Positions 32,981 through 46,100 of a stretch of DNA of 64,000 nucleotides are shown here, piece after piece (the stretch's first letter is position 1; every line of letters starts with the position of its first letter). A program made the translations under genes and the position numbers. The notes under the pieces are model-generated. The model saw only the letters and a list, made by a program, of their open reading frames with translations, was not told the DNA's origin and made no database searches. The stretch comes from Biscogniauxia marginata (lineage: Eukaryota > Ascomycota > Sordariomycetes > Xylariales > Xylariaceae): the NCBI GenBank assembly GCA_022695795.1, contig MU404057.1, positions 806,001 to 870,000 on the forward strand. Reading direction: 5' to 3'.

Positions 32981-35900
32981 TTAATAGGCTCCTTTTCGTT
33001 CCTGCCAGGCGGGTTGCGGCGAGGCCCACGGTTTCCTGTATCCGGACCACAGCGGCATCTCGGGCTCTAGGGAGAGCCCGTCGAGCTTCGCGCCCCTGTC
33101 GTCAAGGGACCAGAGTATAAGGGCGACAGTGTTGATGCCGTTGTGATTGAGGATGCCCTCAGGGACGGGGAAGTTGGTCTGGGGTCCAAGATTCGCGACT
33201 GTGACATGTTAGCGTTTTCTAAATTCAACCTTAGAGACTCCCTGCTCCCTCTCCTTTTCCCCTCTCGCTCAACGGTAGTCATGATTATCTTTGTCCCCTC
33301 CTAAAAAACGAGGAATAATCTCTATACACATACTCCCTCTCTACACTACTACTACGTGCTCTTCCAGACCTGCCCGAAGGTAGGGGAGAAGGAGGAGGAA
33401 AGAAGATGCATACGACTGAACTTACCGTACTTGCCGAACTGCCACCCATTGACGAATATCTGGCACCTGTAATTGGCACCGACCGTCGCGTTCGCGAATA
33501 CGAGACTTATCGGCACATCGTAGCCCGTAGGGACGTCCAAGCGAAATGTCGTCGTGTAGAAGCCCACGCCCGCGCCCGCAACGCCGTCGCGCAGCGGGCT
33601 CGCCGCCTCCCAGTCCTCGCTTGGCGCCCCCGGCTGGTGGTAGCCCTGCCGTTCGGCAAACAGCGCGCCCTCGTTTCGTGGCCCGCGGGCGAGATCCCGG
33701 TACGACTCCCCGCCCAGGTTGCCCGTCATTTTCCACGATACGTCCGTACGGCGCTGCTGCTGCGGCCCCGAAAGCCCGTAGTTGATTATGCCCATCGGGG
33801 CCTTGATCGCGTCCGTCCCCGGCGCCTCCTGGTCCTGGCCCATGTGGTCGATTAGTAGCGTGATGACGTGCACGGTGCCCGGCGCGAGGGCGAGGAGGTC
33901 GTCCGCGAGCGAGATCGTCTCGTTGTGCGTGTGGTCGCCGCCCCCTTCGCCGGACCCGTCCCACGAGCTGACGAACACGCCATCGAGCCAGACCGAGTAC
34001 CCAAAGTCGTCGCCGCCGGTGAGGTTGAGGAACAGGCTCGACTCGTCCCCGCTGACGACGAAATGCCCGCGGTATATCAGCGAGCCCGCGTGGAACCCGT
34101 AGTCGCTCGCGTAGAGGGACGTCGGCGTGAGCAGTGGCTGCGGATTGTTGCTCGTCGGGTGGTCGCACGAGGTCCAGGCTGAGTCGTCGTAGCCGGGCTG
34201 GATCTCGGGTAGGGAGTCGATGTATTTCCACTCCAGCGAGGCGAAGTCCGGGAGCGTCACGTCGGGGGCCCTGAACTCGAGTCGCGCGGCGAGCTTCCCC
34301 TCGGTAGACCGCTCCGCGGGGAGCGCCTCGCCGTTGAACGATATCGCCTCGACATGGCCCGTTGGTTCGTAGATAAGCTCGAAGTCCGTCGTGCTGTTGA
34401 TGTCGCCTGTCAGTCGGAGGGTCTCGCCATCAACGGCGGCGGTACGGACAAGGTATCCCCCCTTAACGATGACCACCGACTTCGAAGGCGAGGAATAATT
34501 TGCGATTGGTCCCTCCGCGGTTAGCTCCGCCACCCAGTAGGTGTAGGCGTCGTTGCGCCAGAGCAGGAGGATCTCAAGCTCGTCGCCGAGCCTGAGGATC
34601 TGTCTCCTGTGGGACACGTGCCACTGTATTGCGAGCACGCTCGGGCCTAGTCTCTGCGTCGTTACCGTAGAACCATCCAGGATAACCGAAGCGGATTCTG
34701 CTGCCAAGTGCGCTAGGTCAATGGCCAACTCATGGACCTCATCCGCGCCGCCGTATAGAATGAGCGTCCTCTTCCCCGACTGGGCTTGGGCCCACGTGAA
34801 TATCTCAGCTGTGCAGTAGATCAAGTTGATGCCTCCCACGTCGTAGTCTGTTACATGAATTTTCGAGTCTCGACCGGTGAGGACTAGCTCTCCACCTAAC
34901 TGCGGTATCGAGACGTTACCAGTGCTCGTAGGGACAATAAGCTTATAGGTTGTTGTGTTCAGGGCGGTCCAGTCAGCATGCCTGATAACGTAGAAGACCG
35001 TGGGTGTATCGGTGCCGAAGACCGGCGTGGTAGCGATCTGATCGGTCGAAACGTATGAGCCGTTTGAAGCGTTCCCAGGAACTGCGGTCAGATATGCTGG
35101 GGACACCTTGAAGAAATTGGCCTCGAGCTTCTCTTCTGAGTATTTTTCCCGCCAAACGTGGCGGTTCTCCTTGATTGCGGCGCCGTAATCATACGAGGAA
35201 TCGCCACCCCTGTATCCTAGATTGCCCCAGTTGGTCCCTCCGTATGTCTGGAATGGCATTAATATCATATGGCTGCCCGACGAGCCTGAAGTGGAGGACT
35301 CAGGGGAGACCCACCATATATACGTTAAAGATTTTTATACCAAAACTATAGTTGTTCTTCCAGAGCACTCGGACTGACTGCTCGTTGACAAGGGCATTGC
35401 AACTGTCCTGGTTAACGCTTCCGAATCCCGTGCCCGAACCCCCTTGAAACTCGGCGACGAAGAAGGGTGTATTTGGGCTGTACTGCTCGTGCTTTGTCTG
35501 CCAATTCTCTGGCCATCTAATCTTGGGCCAGATCTCTGGGTTTGCACCTTACTATCGTTAGGGCTGCAAATAGACGAAACAGTTCTAAGCACTTACAGTC
35601 ATACCGCATCGGGTATGCATCAATGCCATATACTAGAAAACATGAAGTTAGAAGCATAGTTCGTAACCTGGCTCAAGGACTTACGATCAGTCTCGCCTAA
35701 TCCACTACCAGGGGCCCAATTTCCCTGGTATAGATGATCGTTTACCATCTGCGGCACAACATTACCAGCCTTCTTGAATTGCTGCTTGACATGCTCCATA
35801 TAATTTTGATTCAACCTCGCTGGAAAGTCTGTGTCGTTAACGCCCGGCCACGTATCATATTCATTCTCGGGTTGAAGCATGATGACAGGACCTCCATTCG

Positions 35901-36663
35901 TTATCTGGGCTTCGGCAATTAACTTTCCCACGGTAGCGGCGTATGGCTCTGTCGTGTCGACGAACTCGGGATCGTCACCACGAAGAGGCGCTCTGATTCG
36001 TGCAGTCCAGCCTGGATATCCGCCAAATGCTGTCTCCGCGTTGATATACGGTCCTGGTCGGGCAATAAGGTAGATGCCAGCTTCTGCCGCCGCCTTGAAG
36101 AATTCTTCCAGAGCGAAGACCCCATTAAAGCGGACCTTTCCTTGTGTCCCTTCCACTAGCCCCCAGTATGTATAGAACGACTGCAGAAACAACAGTTAAT
36201 AAGTGATATCCCAGGAGTTTGTAAGGCAACTTCCAGGGGCAAAATGCCAACTATATCTGCAGTTCCTCTAAAAGTTATGAAATATACCACTCTTTCGAAT
36301 AGGGACCATGAGGGCGACGAGTGACTATAAGATGGGCATACCACGGCGTTGAAACCTAATGCCTTGATCTTCTGGAAAACATCAAGCCATAAGCCTGGAC
36401 TAGGAAGACGCCAGGGGTGGAACTCGCCCGAGAAGATGAACATGCGCTCGCCGCGGATAGAGACCGAGTGTTTGTCCCAAGTTACCTAGTCTGCTTAGTT
36501 GAGCCCACCAGACCAACAGCGATTTAGAGTGCTCCCCTACCAGTTCTGTGATGTCGTTCCTGGCTACAATTTCAACCTGCGTTTCGCGGGGCGCCAGGCT
36601 TCGGCCATACACTGGCCACCAGAAGCAGATGAGGCATGATAAGAAGACCGAGGCCACCAGCAT
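32981..36663 (-). CDS. Secreted GH35 beta-galactosidase
   Basis: Seven exons fit in phase: 36541-36663, 36342-36485, 35685-36180, 35597-35632 (only 36 nt), 35315-35547, 33426-35247 and 32981-33198. They give 1023 aa, the usual size for fungal GH35 enzymes. The enzyme cleaves terminal beta-galactose from lactose, arabinogalactan or other galactosides. A signal peptide ([20 protein letters not shown]) points to secretion. The catalytic domain includes [29 protein letters not shown], acid/base Glu196 in QPENEYD and nucleophile Glu299 in FFVAEFQGG, then [13 protein letters not shown]-terminal jelly-roll domains follow (for example [36 protein letters not shown]). Several NxS/T sites fit a secreted glycoprotein. 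No frame break was found, so the gene looks intact. Plant-polysaccharide use is the likely context. Confidence 0.93.
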
Positions 36664-37396
36664 TTCGAGGAGACAGTGAATTCAACTTCCCACGAACGGC
36701 TACTTAGGAACGTGAAGACATGAGAAGGACCTCAGCGGCTGGGTTGCCGACAACAAACGATCTAGCGGACCCATATTGGTATATTAACAAGCTTGCCTCC
36801 AATCTTCGTGAAAGAATATTGCACCGAGCTGTGGGGAAACCATAGTCAATATTGGAATGCCCAAGGATCCAGGCCTCGTTTCCCCAACTTCCCCAAGGAA
36901 TCCAGGCACGATGTTACATAGATCTGGGGGAGTCGTGCGGGGGATACATCTACGCGCATCGTATAATTGGTGTAAAATAAGGGTTTCCTCAAGTTAGCAG
37001 CGTATTCGATGCTACCATGAGATCTTATAAAGTTAGTCTGAGAACTATACCCCGTTCGGCTATAGATTCAACATAACCGGCTTGACGAACGATACTAGAC
37101 TTGGGATTTCGTTGCGGAGTAGACTATATTAACAACAGTAGCGTATCGAATGTAGGTTGAGCTAAACTGTTTACCGAGGATAAAATACAACCCGTCCCAA
37201 CTATTTATTATTCTACCTTGAGTTAATCTACTTATGTTAGAGAACCGCCGAATCGATGGAACTAGGAAGATAGGGTATCTCAACGCTATCTGTCAACTAT
37301 CAGGTATTATTTATTGAGTACCTCGTATAGATTCAATATACTACCAAGGCGCACCTCTAGCATGGGAAAGCTCACATTTATTCCAATGCCTCGGAA
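36664..37396. other. Divergent promoter region
   Basis: This 733-bp AT-rich interval separates the start codons of the beta-galactosidase (minus) and the DUF3237 gene (plus). It must hold both promoters. No specific regulator site could be supported. Confidence 0.55.
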
Positions 37397-38104
37397 ATGC
37401 CGCACTCGGATCCAAGTCTCCCTATCCCAACGCTCACCTATGAGTTCCGCATAATAGTCGAGTTGAATCCTAAGCTAGTCATTGGAACAGTGCCGTCTGG
37501 GGGCACAAGGAATTGGATATCATTCTCGGGGGGATCCTGGGCAGCAACTTGGGGTTCCGGAATAATTTTAGTGAGCAAAAGGCACGAACCCGATTGAAAT
37601 CCTCTAGTTGACTTCGATACAGCCTGGGGGTCAAGATTCACAGATAGTCAACCCCGAAACGTATAGCGTGAGCATGGAAACAGCATATCTCTTAAAGACC
37701 GATGACGAAGACCCTGCATAGTAAGTGAGACTAAGGCCGAGCGCCTCGTGAGGATAAAAAGGGGGTTGTGAGATGAGCCCTCGGCTAATCCACTTTAAAG
37801 CATAGAGATACGCACGCGCGGATTCAGAACAGGACCGAAAGATGTGTTACTAGCACTACAAGATCCGACTAAGGCAGACAATATCGATCCATCAACATAT
37901 AAGTTTAGGCTCTTTGTCACCATGGAGACGGGCGATCGCCGCTATGCCGAGAAGGTGAACCACAGTATGTGGATTGGAAGCGGGATGCGCAAGGGGTCTG
38001 AAGTCATATACGAGTAAGTTTGACATTTCCCTGAGTCCTTACTGATATGGAAGGATGGGTAACTTACGAGAAGGGGTACATACAGTGCTTACCGCGTGGA
38101 TTAG
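37397..38104 (+). CDS. DUF3237 family protein
   Basis: Four small exons: 37397-37570, 37623-37720, 37801-38013 and 38086-38104 (19 nt). Introns of 52, 80 and 72 nt have GTGAGC, GTAAGT and GTAAGT donors, and all phases agree; total 167 aa. The spliced protein shows the DUF3237 plan: a first strand block (PTLTYEFRIIVELNPKLVIG), GTRNWISFSGG, GSGIILPGGQDSQIV, TAYLLKTDDEDPAYIEIRTR, then RLFVTMETGDRRYAEKVNHS and WIGSGMRKGSEVIYDAYRVD. It is a small beta-barrel family without firm biochemical function. The gene was not visible as one ORF and its existence rests on the exon chain. It converges with the RNA cyclase-like gene (101-bp gap between stop codons). Confidence 0.82.
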
Positions 38105-38204
38105 TTATGATGGAGGTTAAACGGCCACTTTTGTCACTTGTTGAAACATGAGATTCGGTCGATGACGAGGAGCTTGTCACTGGGAGGGCTAATCTCATAG
38201 ACAC

Positions 38205-39520
38205 TTATGAAGAAATGAATACCCCAGCGCCATCACAGATGGTCCCTTTATCAAACCACTGTGCTGTAGGCAATAGTTCGCTGGCTACCCATCTTGCAGT
38301 GGTCGTGTGCATAGATCCTTCTCCAAAAGGCTCATGTGTCTTATCCCTTCTAATTCGCCTCTCCTCAAGACCCAAGTTCTCCATAGCCACGCCTAGTTCG
38401 TCACCACCGTCAGCTTCCTCAAAAGGTGCGTTTGGCCCGGCCCCGCGAGGGAAACTGGTTCTACCCTCTGCTAGCGCCTGAAACACAATAAGCTGATCCT
38501 GGAGGTGCTCATCAACCACGCCACGGAGGGTTATCTCCTCGAATAGATCCTTGCAGACTTTACGTGAGATCTCGGAACTCAGCTTCTCTGGAGTCTTCTT
38601 CCTCCACGCACGGTCATATAGGTAGTCTCGCCCCCACCGCAGTCCAGTCTCGGAGCGAGCCACGAGCAAAGTGTACATACGAGCATCATGGCTGCTCTCT
38701 TCCATGACGGCGAAATTGATGTCCACGTTCGGGAATAGCTCGTCTAGATCGTGTGCCAGCGCCTGCGCGAGTGGCGCGCGTAGGGCGCCGGGTACTAGCA
38801 TACTGACGTCAATTTGTTTCAAGTGGAAGTCCTTCGCCGTGACCGGTCTATCCCAGGGGCTCAGAGGCTCGAGCTTTATCCCTGGACGAAGAGGCCGGAA
38901 TTTGATCCAGATGCAACCCTTTCCCGCAGGACCAATAGACCAGCCTCGTGCTTTGAGCTGTCTCTCAACGACGATACCGAACTTTTCCTGCAATGTGGGC
39001 AAGAGGACCTGATCGAAATACTCGTATGATAGTGACCAGGACACATTAGTGCCGCCGTGGATTTCGACTTCTATCGGGTCCCCGGTCTCGTTGCCAGAGA
39101 ATAGGAGGTACGGGAAAACCGCCTGGAATATTAGGAGCGTGCTGGCGGCGCTACTACCCGCGACTATCTCGACCCTGCGCTCCTTGAGGGCCGTAGGGGG
39201 CGTAGACGGTCTAAACTCCAGGGTACGGCTACCAACGTCTAGGCCGTTGACCTCAGCTTCAGTAGCTTTAGCCAGCCACTGGATGGCGGAAACATGCTGC
39301 GCCTTCAATCCTACGATGCCGCCAAGTCAGCAACTCCTTCGGTGCATAGGTCCTTGGTTTTAGGCATACCTCCTCCGCGTGACCCTCCTCGGTTTCCCCT
39401 AACATTTGATATGCGAATAGGTTGTGACGTTACTGCTGCCAAGGCGCATGCGAGCCTGACGAGCTGGCCACCCCCTTCTCCAGTCGTGCCATCCAACTGT
39501 AAAGGTTTTCTGGGTCCCAT
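38205..39520 (-). CDS. RNA 3'-terminal phosphate cyclase-like protein
   Basis: Two exons, 39370-39520 and 38205-39310, with a 59-nt intron (donor GTATGC, acceptor CGTAG); total 418 aa. The N-terminus PLQLDGTTGEGGGQLVRLAC is the RTC signature region, followed by ISNVRGNRGGSRGGGLKAQH. The mid-section EIHGGTNVSWSLSYEYFDQV and VVDEHLQDQLIVFQALAEGR match the RtcA-type fold, and MHTTTARWVASELL holds the His at the catalytic (AMP-accepting) position. RtcA enzymes convert RNA 3'-phosphates to 2',3'-cyclic phosphates; the Rcl1 branch instead works in 18S rRNA processing. The preserved His favours the enzymatic branch. The start is ATG 39520; upstream in-frame sequence begins only with GTG. Confidence 0.88.
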
Positions 39521-41588
39521 ATGTGTCCAGGCTTCTCTGTGCGTGCCCGGCCGGTTGATTGTCGTACCAAGAGTTGTCGAGCCCGTCGACACAGTAATAG
39601 GGGAAACTAGCTCAGTTTTGTTCGCACTGCCTCGGAGCTAACTGACCCTCGCTGTTACGAGCCGAGCTGAAGAAATGCGTGTAATGTGGCTCACTCACGG
39701 ATGACCGCACCTAGTTTAAGATATGATTTGTTGGCGGACAGTTTTGCCGCGCCTCCGGTCGATCGCTAGACCTCTAAGTAATTTTGTGTCATTCTATTCC
39801 ATGTTTGTTACCACAACTCCAATATTGACGTTCAATCACAATTGGGGAAACTTAGTCTTGCACTAGGAGTTCAGGTCATCCCAGGGCATGGACTTCACTG
39901 AGTCTGGTCTATTTTGCTCACTAAATATCTTGTTTTCTAGTACAGTACATTGCATTACCTGCTGGGCAGATCTATATGGATGGTGCAAGACACACATACA
40001 TAGGTATTTAAGGCCTATCAAGTTCCGCCCAAATACTGGTTATAGTTTTGCTAACCCATGGTTTCCTGCTTTATGTCCCGCTGCTTTATGCCTTAACAGA
40101 ATGAGCAAGGCATCCCAATCCTCATGAAACCTGCTCGCTTTAATGTCCATGAACTTATTCACTGTGTACTCGTAAATTATATCTGCAGATCACCCTATCT
40201 CTCAATCTAGTATAATCCCATCCTTAGTGGAACGTTTCACCATCTCCCGGAACCCTATAGTCTTTCTGTTTAAGCCTTCCGCCTATACCATCAGCAACTA
40301 TTGGGCTGTCACTGCCTGCCGCCGCCCTCTTCGATCAGTCTAGACGACATCATGCCGTGAACAAGATAAGCAGCCTGCATTCTTGCAGCCGAAACAGACA
40401 CTGCTATGCGAGAGGAGCCAATAAACCACTTCTAATAGGAACTTGGTCTACACCGAGATATTTCTATTGCGGCAGCTCGCGTGCCTACAAACCCAAAGTG
40501 ATAGGTAGTAGATCGGAGATACCTTTTTCGCCTTGCGCCTCACTATCTCACCCATAGATGTATTGCGAGTCCCGATTGGGTGCCCTGGCTGCTTGGCCTG
40601 TGTCTCAGTACTTCGCCTAGATGTTAAGTTTGGTATCGCTATTGAGAACCGTAGGCATGTATTCCTTTCGGTGGATCCGCGAGGAGCAGTCGAATCTGGA
40701 CGGGGAAGTGCATGCCTAAGAAGTAGGACAAGTAGGAACAAGCTGAAGTGCTTGTCGATAGTCCCTTGGGTATCTAAGGGCTATGTTAGCATGTGTGTGA
40801 TGAGGCAGAGTATAGGCACAGAACTTTTCACGAAAAGCGGGTCAGAAGGTTGAATCTCATTGCCTTACTAACTCTATAGGCTTTCTCTTCAGTCTCTTGA
40901 TCCGGCGCAGATGTGATCAGTCTCCTTCATCGGGTGTAAGCTTCCGTTGGGCGGAACAGGTTCTCCTGGCAATGCACACTCGCAAACCGACCCCATTCTT
41001 TGCGAATATTATGGCTGGTCCGCACATCGTGTATTCTTCAGTTCCAGTTGTACTGCCTGCTATTCTGGGAACGCTTCCACGAGCACTGCGTTCTTGGGTA
41101 GGATAAGATAGTGTTGAGCGAGACCACGGGCGACGATTTGTTGGAAAGAGTCCAAAGATAAGTCAGTCTTCAAGTCAAGTCACACGCATTCTACCCAAAG
41201 TCGTACATCGTTGCCTACTTGATCAAACGGCTGATTTCTTTCTGATTGCTTTGATCTGCGTAACTATGTAGGGCGAATAGGAGGTCAAATGGTAGATCAA
41301 TTTCCAGCACATGATTGTCTAGAATTATTGATTCATAGTCTAAATCTAGTTGGCCAGAGCAATGTGATACATACTAGTAAGGAAACAAATATTATTCGTG
41401 CTCACTCGGGTACTTGAGCGTGGACTACGCAATCTCAATTTCTTCCCTGCTACGTCCTTGATCTTGCTGGTCACACAACCCCTGAACCACGTGTTTTTAT
41501 CTTCGAGTTTAATTTGAAACAATGCGTTTACGATGATATACCTACGCTAGTATTAGGTATATCGGGCATGCCATAGTACGCAAAATAC

Positions 41589-41888
41589 TCAGAGAAAGGC
41601 ATTTTGACTGCGTAATTCCAAAGGCTTGATATGTATCTTTCGGGCATATGCCGGCCATGCAGAAGCAGGTTTCTCAAAGCTCATGGATCGACAGCGAATG
41701 AGTTCAAACAGGTACGGACGTTCCCCCAATGCCAGGATTATGGTTCTATCCTTGTAAACTGCGGTATGTCCGAGCGCACATCTTAACGTCATCACCCACC
41801 ACTGTAGGGCTGACAGAAATAAGAGGATAGACTTCCACGAAAACATCGACGCGTAAGTTCTAGTGTAGCAAAGCATTACTGAAGCCAT
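41589..41888 (-). CDS. Unassigned 99-codon ORF with a hydrophobic N-terminal segment
   Basis: Opens with ATG and encodes MASVMLCYTRTYASMFSWKS followed by a hydrophobic stretch (ILLFLSALQWWVM) that could be a membrane anchor or signal segment, then a basic tail. No family is recognised and no flanking exon was found. Codon use is not clearly biased, so it may be chance or a gene remnant. Confidence 0.2.
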   Translation of the reverse strand: MASVMLCYTRTYASMFSWKSILLFLSALQWWVMTLRCALGHTAVYKDRTIILALGERPYLFELIRCRSMSFEKPASAWPAYARKIHIKPLELRSQNAFL

Positions 41889-44399
41889 TGGGGCTTATAT
41901 CATGCCAAGAGTACATAGAGCAATAAAATCACTCAAGTCACGGGAAAAATCCCGAGTTTATGGTTCTTCTTGTACTTCCAATTCAACGCCGAGGGGTGAG
42001 AATATAGCACATCGTCATCGGTATACCTATTTGAAAGTATGATCCTCTACAGAAGTTGGGATGGGTGACACTAATCCGAATCCCAGGACAAAATCCTTGG
42101 AGCACTTTACTACGTTTTTGGATAGTGCGTGGAATGGATTAACGACTAGGCAATGAGACCTTTTCATGGGTCCAAATAAGCAACTTTCCCTGAAAGGGCA
42201 CTGACCAATATGTTAAACCCTGGGTTTTGCGATAACTAGTGGAGATGGGGCCGTAGTCTACTATGTAGGTACTTATCCTAGAACCCTTCGAGGTTCTTCA
42301 AAGGTCTCTTTTTAACGCTTAGGTATCTTGGGTATCTTTTTGAACTCGACTTCTGTCGGAGCAGTATATCCCCACCAAGCAGATACACATGATCTGTGTC
42401 TTCGAGATAGTATCAAGTACAAACTGACTGATTGCTGGTGCCTCGCACGGGAAAAAAAGAACCTGCTCATGTTTGTCAACCCTGATCTGCCGATATGGGC
42501 CTCCTTGCCTTGGAATCCTCGCGACCCCTCTCCTTACCACGCGATACCTAGGTATCCGTGCCCACCGTCTACCTACTACATATCGTGATGCATAAGATTT
42601 ACCTGTTGCCTAAGAAAACCCCATACACATACCTAGTGTACGCTAGCAATCTGGGCCGGGTCTCGCTAGACCGGTGAGCTTTCTGGTTGCCTTGTCTCAA
42701 GGACCTAGGTAGATCCTAGCGTATTCCTCTTCGCCTTGCGGCCGATCCGCTTTGTAAATGGTCAGACTCTCTCGGAGGATTCTCTGCACGGTTTTGACAC
42801 GTGGGAATTCCCAGGTTGTCGCTACCCTGGCGCTTCATCCTAAGGGCGGGTCCTCACCGCCTGTGGCCGTCTTGCCCGTCCATATCATCGCCCTACACGT
42901 ATAGAGTTAGGAGCCCTTCAGCTCCATTAAGACTTCAGGTCCGCTGCAAATGTACCGGTCTCGATGGCGACCAATGCCGCAAAGTAAGCCGAAGATCCTC
43001 TAGTGTGAGACGAACCCATCAGGCCGATCAATAAAGACTCTTCACCCGAGTCCTGACTGGCGGAGAGATGTGTTAGACCAAGTCTAACAAAGCGAGGGAG
43101 CCCTAAGCAAACAAGTTCCCAACCAGTTGGTTCTCGGTAAGGCGTAGGCGCACCAACAAGTTGCCGTCCTAGCTTGATCTACACAGTGAGTGAAATCGTA
43201 ACAAGCGTTCGGGACTCGCTCGTGACTTCTTCGTGGATCTCGTCGCCTCATTGTTGTCGTTATCCTATAACCGTATACCGGGGCTTCATAGATGCCCTTA
43301 ACCATCTCTTTTTAACCCCCAATATGCGCAAGGGGGTGTTGTGTCAATTAAATGAAATCTCAAGTGCCGGACGAGCCCTTGCATGGAAGTCCACCGAGAA
43401 TTTGCCTTCGCCTTGGTGAATGGGAACATTATGACTTCGCGTACAAGGCAAGCACGAGGTCGAATATTGGTACCACTGCATAAGTTTCAATAACCTGTTG
43501 ACCAACTACCTACCCTTGCATCTGGTGTTTTTACTGATGACATACTGTTTGCGTGTACTGGTATACAGTATTGACTCGGATTGCCTTGTCTAGCCTCGCT
43601 CCGTCTGTGAACCGGTTCACGCCTGTTACCTCAGTGGTGCCTAGGTTAGATTATTGTCTCAATATCTGCCTGGTCTTGGTGGTGGTGGCCCGGGGACGGG
43701 GGTTGGTGGCCTTGAATCAATAATACCGGCCAAAACCCTTGTGAAAATGGCGCCTACATATTTAAAGACTCTGGGGTAACGTGACGTGAAACCTAACAAA
43801 AACTTGTATATATTAACAACACCGGTAAAGCCCCTGTTTCCCCTCCCCATAATTAAAATGCGACTGGTTGGGCCACCGAATGGTATACAATGTCTAATAT
43901 TTCCCTTTAATTTATCTTCTCCATGAGATAGGCACAGATATGGCCACTTCAACGTTTACACTGCATCTGCATATTGACGTTGTGATATCGAATCACAGAA
44001 TTTGTACTGCGTGATAGCCAAAATTGAGGCCAGCCATCATAGATACCGAGTTAGGTAGTTCCCAAACGGCTCAGTCAGCCTCAGACCAATATATTGATAT
44101 GTCGGGCGGATATGCGTTTTGTGACCTTTGTAGTAATACTGTTTTCGTTGGGCTGCAGTGACCCTTAATATGGGACCAGACCAAGAGACCTTCCTTATAG
44201 GCATAAATTAGGGCGTTCCTAGCGTAGAGGACTAAACTCTAGACCTCTTGTACATATGCATTTTGCCTTAGGCATTAATCCATGTGTTGATGCCCGCTCT
44301 GCTCTGGTTAACTAGCTATAGCACCAGGCTTATTCAAACATACCTTGAGAAGTCTGTTAGCTTAACGTTACGGCCCGATGTGACCTGCAAAAGCCTCAC

Positions 44400-46100
44400 G
44401 CATATACAGTGTCAGGCGCCATGTTCGGTAGAAGTTCCTCCACCAATGCAAGAAGAAGGCAAAAGTTCACCTTCATATAATATAGCGAATCAATTACTTA
44501 TTGTTATAAATAACTCCTTGATGTTATAAATAATTCCCTAAGATAAGGTTTATAATATGTGACCAGCAGAAGGTTAAACAGGTATAATATAATGCATGAA
44601 TGTAAGGATCAAGGTTGAAGACTAAACTAGCTCCAATTATTTCATGATTAGGTGATAACGATGAGTTGAAAGCCAGCCCCTCAAACTTCACGCGCGGTTA
44701 TATATCTGGAGGGTATTTGAAAAGATACATTTAGCCTTACCAATAATTATAAAACAGTTATACCTAAAAGTCGTCATACAGTACTGTTTTAACTCCTGAT
44801 AATCATTAAAAACATGTATAAACTTATTACCTTGTAACTTTTATTTAAAAGTCATCTCATTTTCGGTATTGAAATGATTAAGTTATGATAGTTTGAACCT
44901 AGTTGTTAATGCACAGCCTTCTAAGCCGTATGTGTATTGCTTGACTAGGTACCTTCTGCATGTGTAAATACGTAGCATCGAGGCTGCCTATGATTGACAA
45001 GGTAGTATCAAAATGACTTCGACGGGTCGATATAAACTGAGACATGCCACACGTATGAGGCCGTAGGTATAACATGGTTCAGCACACCGAGTTACTTGCT
45101 GAATACCTCCAAGCAAACCAGGGCGAAAGAAGGCGTCTGGCTCATGCAGTCAATGTATTGGAAATGTCATTTGAGCAATATTGAGCAATATACATACTCA
45201 AAAGGCAGTTCCTTACCTACCGAGGACCAAGCTGCCGAAAGCAACTTAACTATATGTTGGAATTTGCCGGGACGGCGACGATATCTCAGGCTAAACACGG
45301 CCTAGATGTCGCCGTGGAACTTATCAGGCATCAGATTCCGTTAGATCGATCCACCCATCGAAGTTTCCATAGCTAGGCTGCATGCTTCCTTAACGAATGC
45401 TGCCCTCCTAGCTCCGCTACCGAGCCGACAGAAACTCGTAGCTGCCGAGGGAGGATGCCATCAACCGACACTGTATCGACCTATGAACACATAAATCATG
45501 ATATGCCTGACCTTGGTGGAACGAACGCCTGGGTGGCAAGACTTTTCAGGCTACAGTGCATTTGGACATCATCCGTATACCACTCGTAGCCGTTCAAGAT
45601 GGCACCAGAAAGAGATAGGTCAACAGCATATGCAATTTTGGGTTCCATCCGACGTTTTTGATTAGTTCAGGTAGTTGGTTAATTGGTCAGCACTTAAAAA
45701 GGTAAGAAGCAGCGAGTAGTTTTCTTCGTACAGTGTCCCAGTTGCAATTGCGTGCGTGCCTAAGGTAAGCCCTTGGGAAAAAATTGGAGGTCCTAGACAA
45801 AAGCAGCAAGATGAAGTTAAGCAATTCATTAATGAAGTATACATGTTGCTCATATATTGGTTAATAAATTTAAATAGAGAGTTGGGTAACTGGGTTTATA
45901 TAAATTTATGAAGTGAACATCTGACGTTCATGTCGCGAGGATAGTTTATATATGTGTGCCAATTGCCATAATGCAATGAGCGATATTGCATTTGCAACAA
46001 TTTACGTACCTTTCTCTGTATGTATTAACTTTATTTACATATTTTCATTTAGCGACTACTTTATAGCATACCGTTTATTGGCATAAGTCCCGAGTGACCG
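44400..46100. other. AT-rich block
   Basis: Visibly richer in A and T than the rest of the window, with many TA steps and few ORFs. A tandem copy of TTGAGCAATA lies at about 45173-45192. RIP-mutated old repeat DNA is one explanation, but no parent copy is present to prove it. Confidence 0.4.

Noticed and set aside
33422..34231. 269-codon frame overlapping the beta-galactosidase
   Set aside because: An Arg-rich shadow of the GC-rich exon 6 in another frame.
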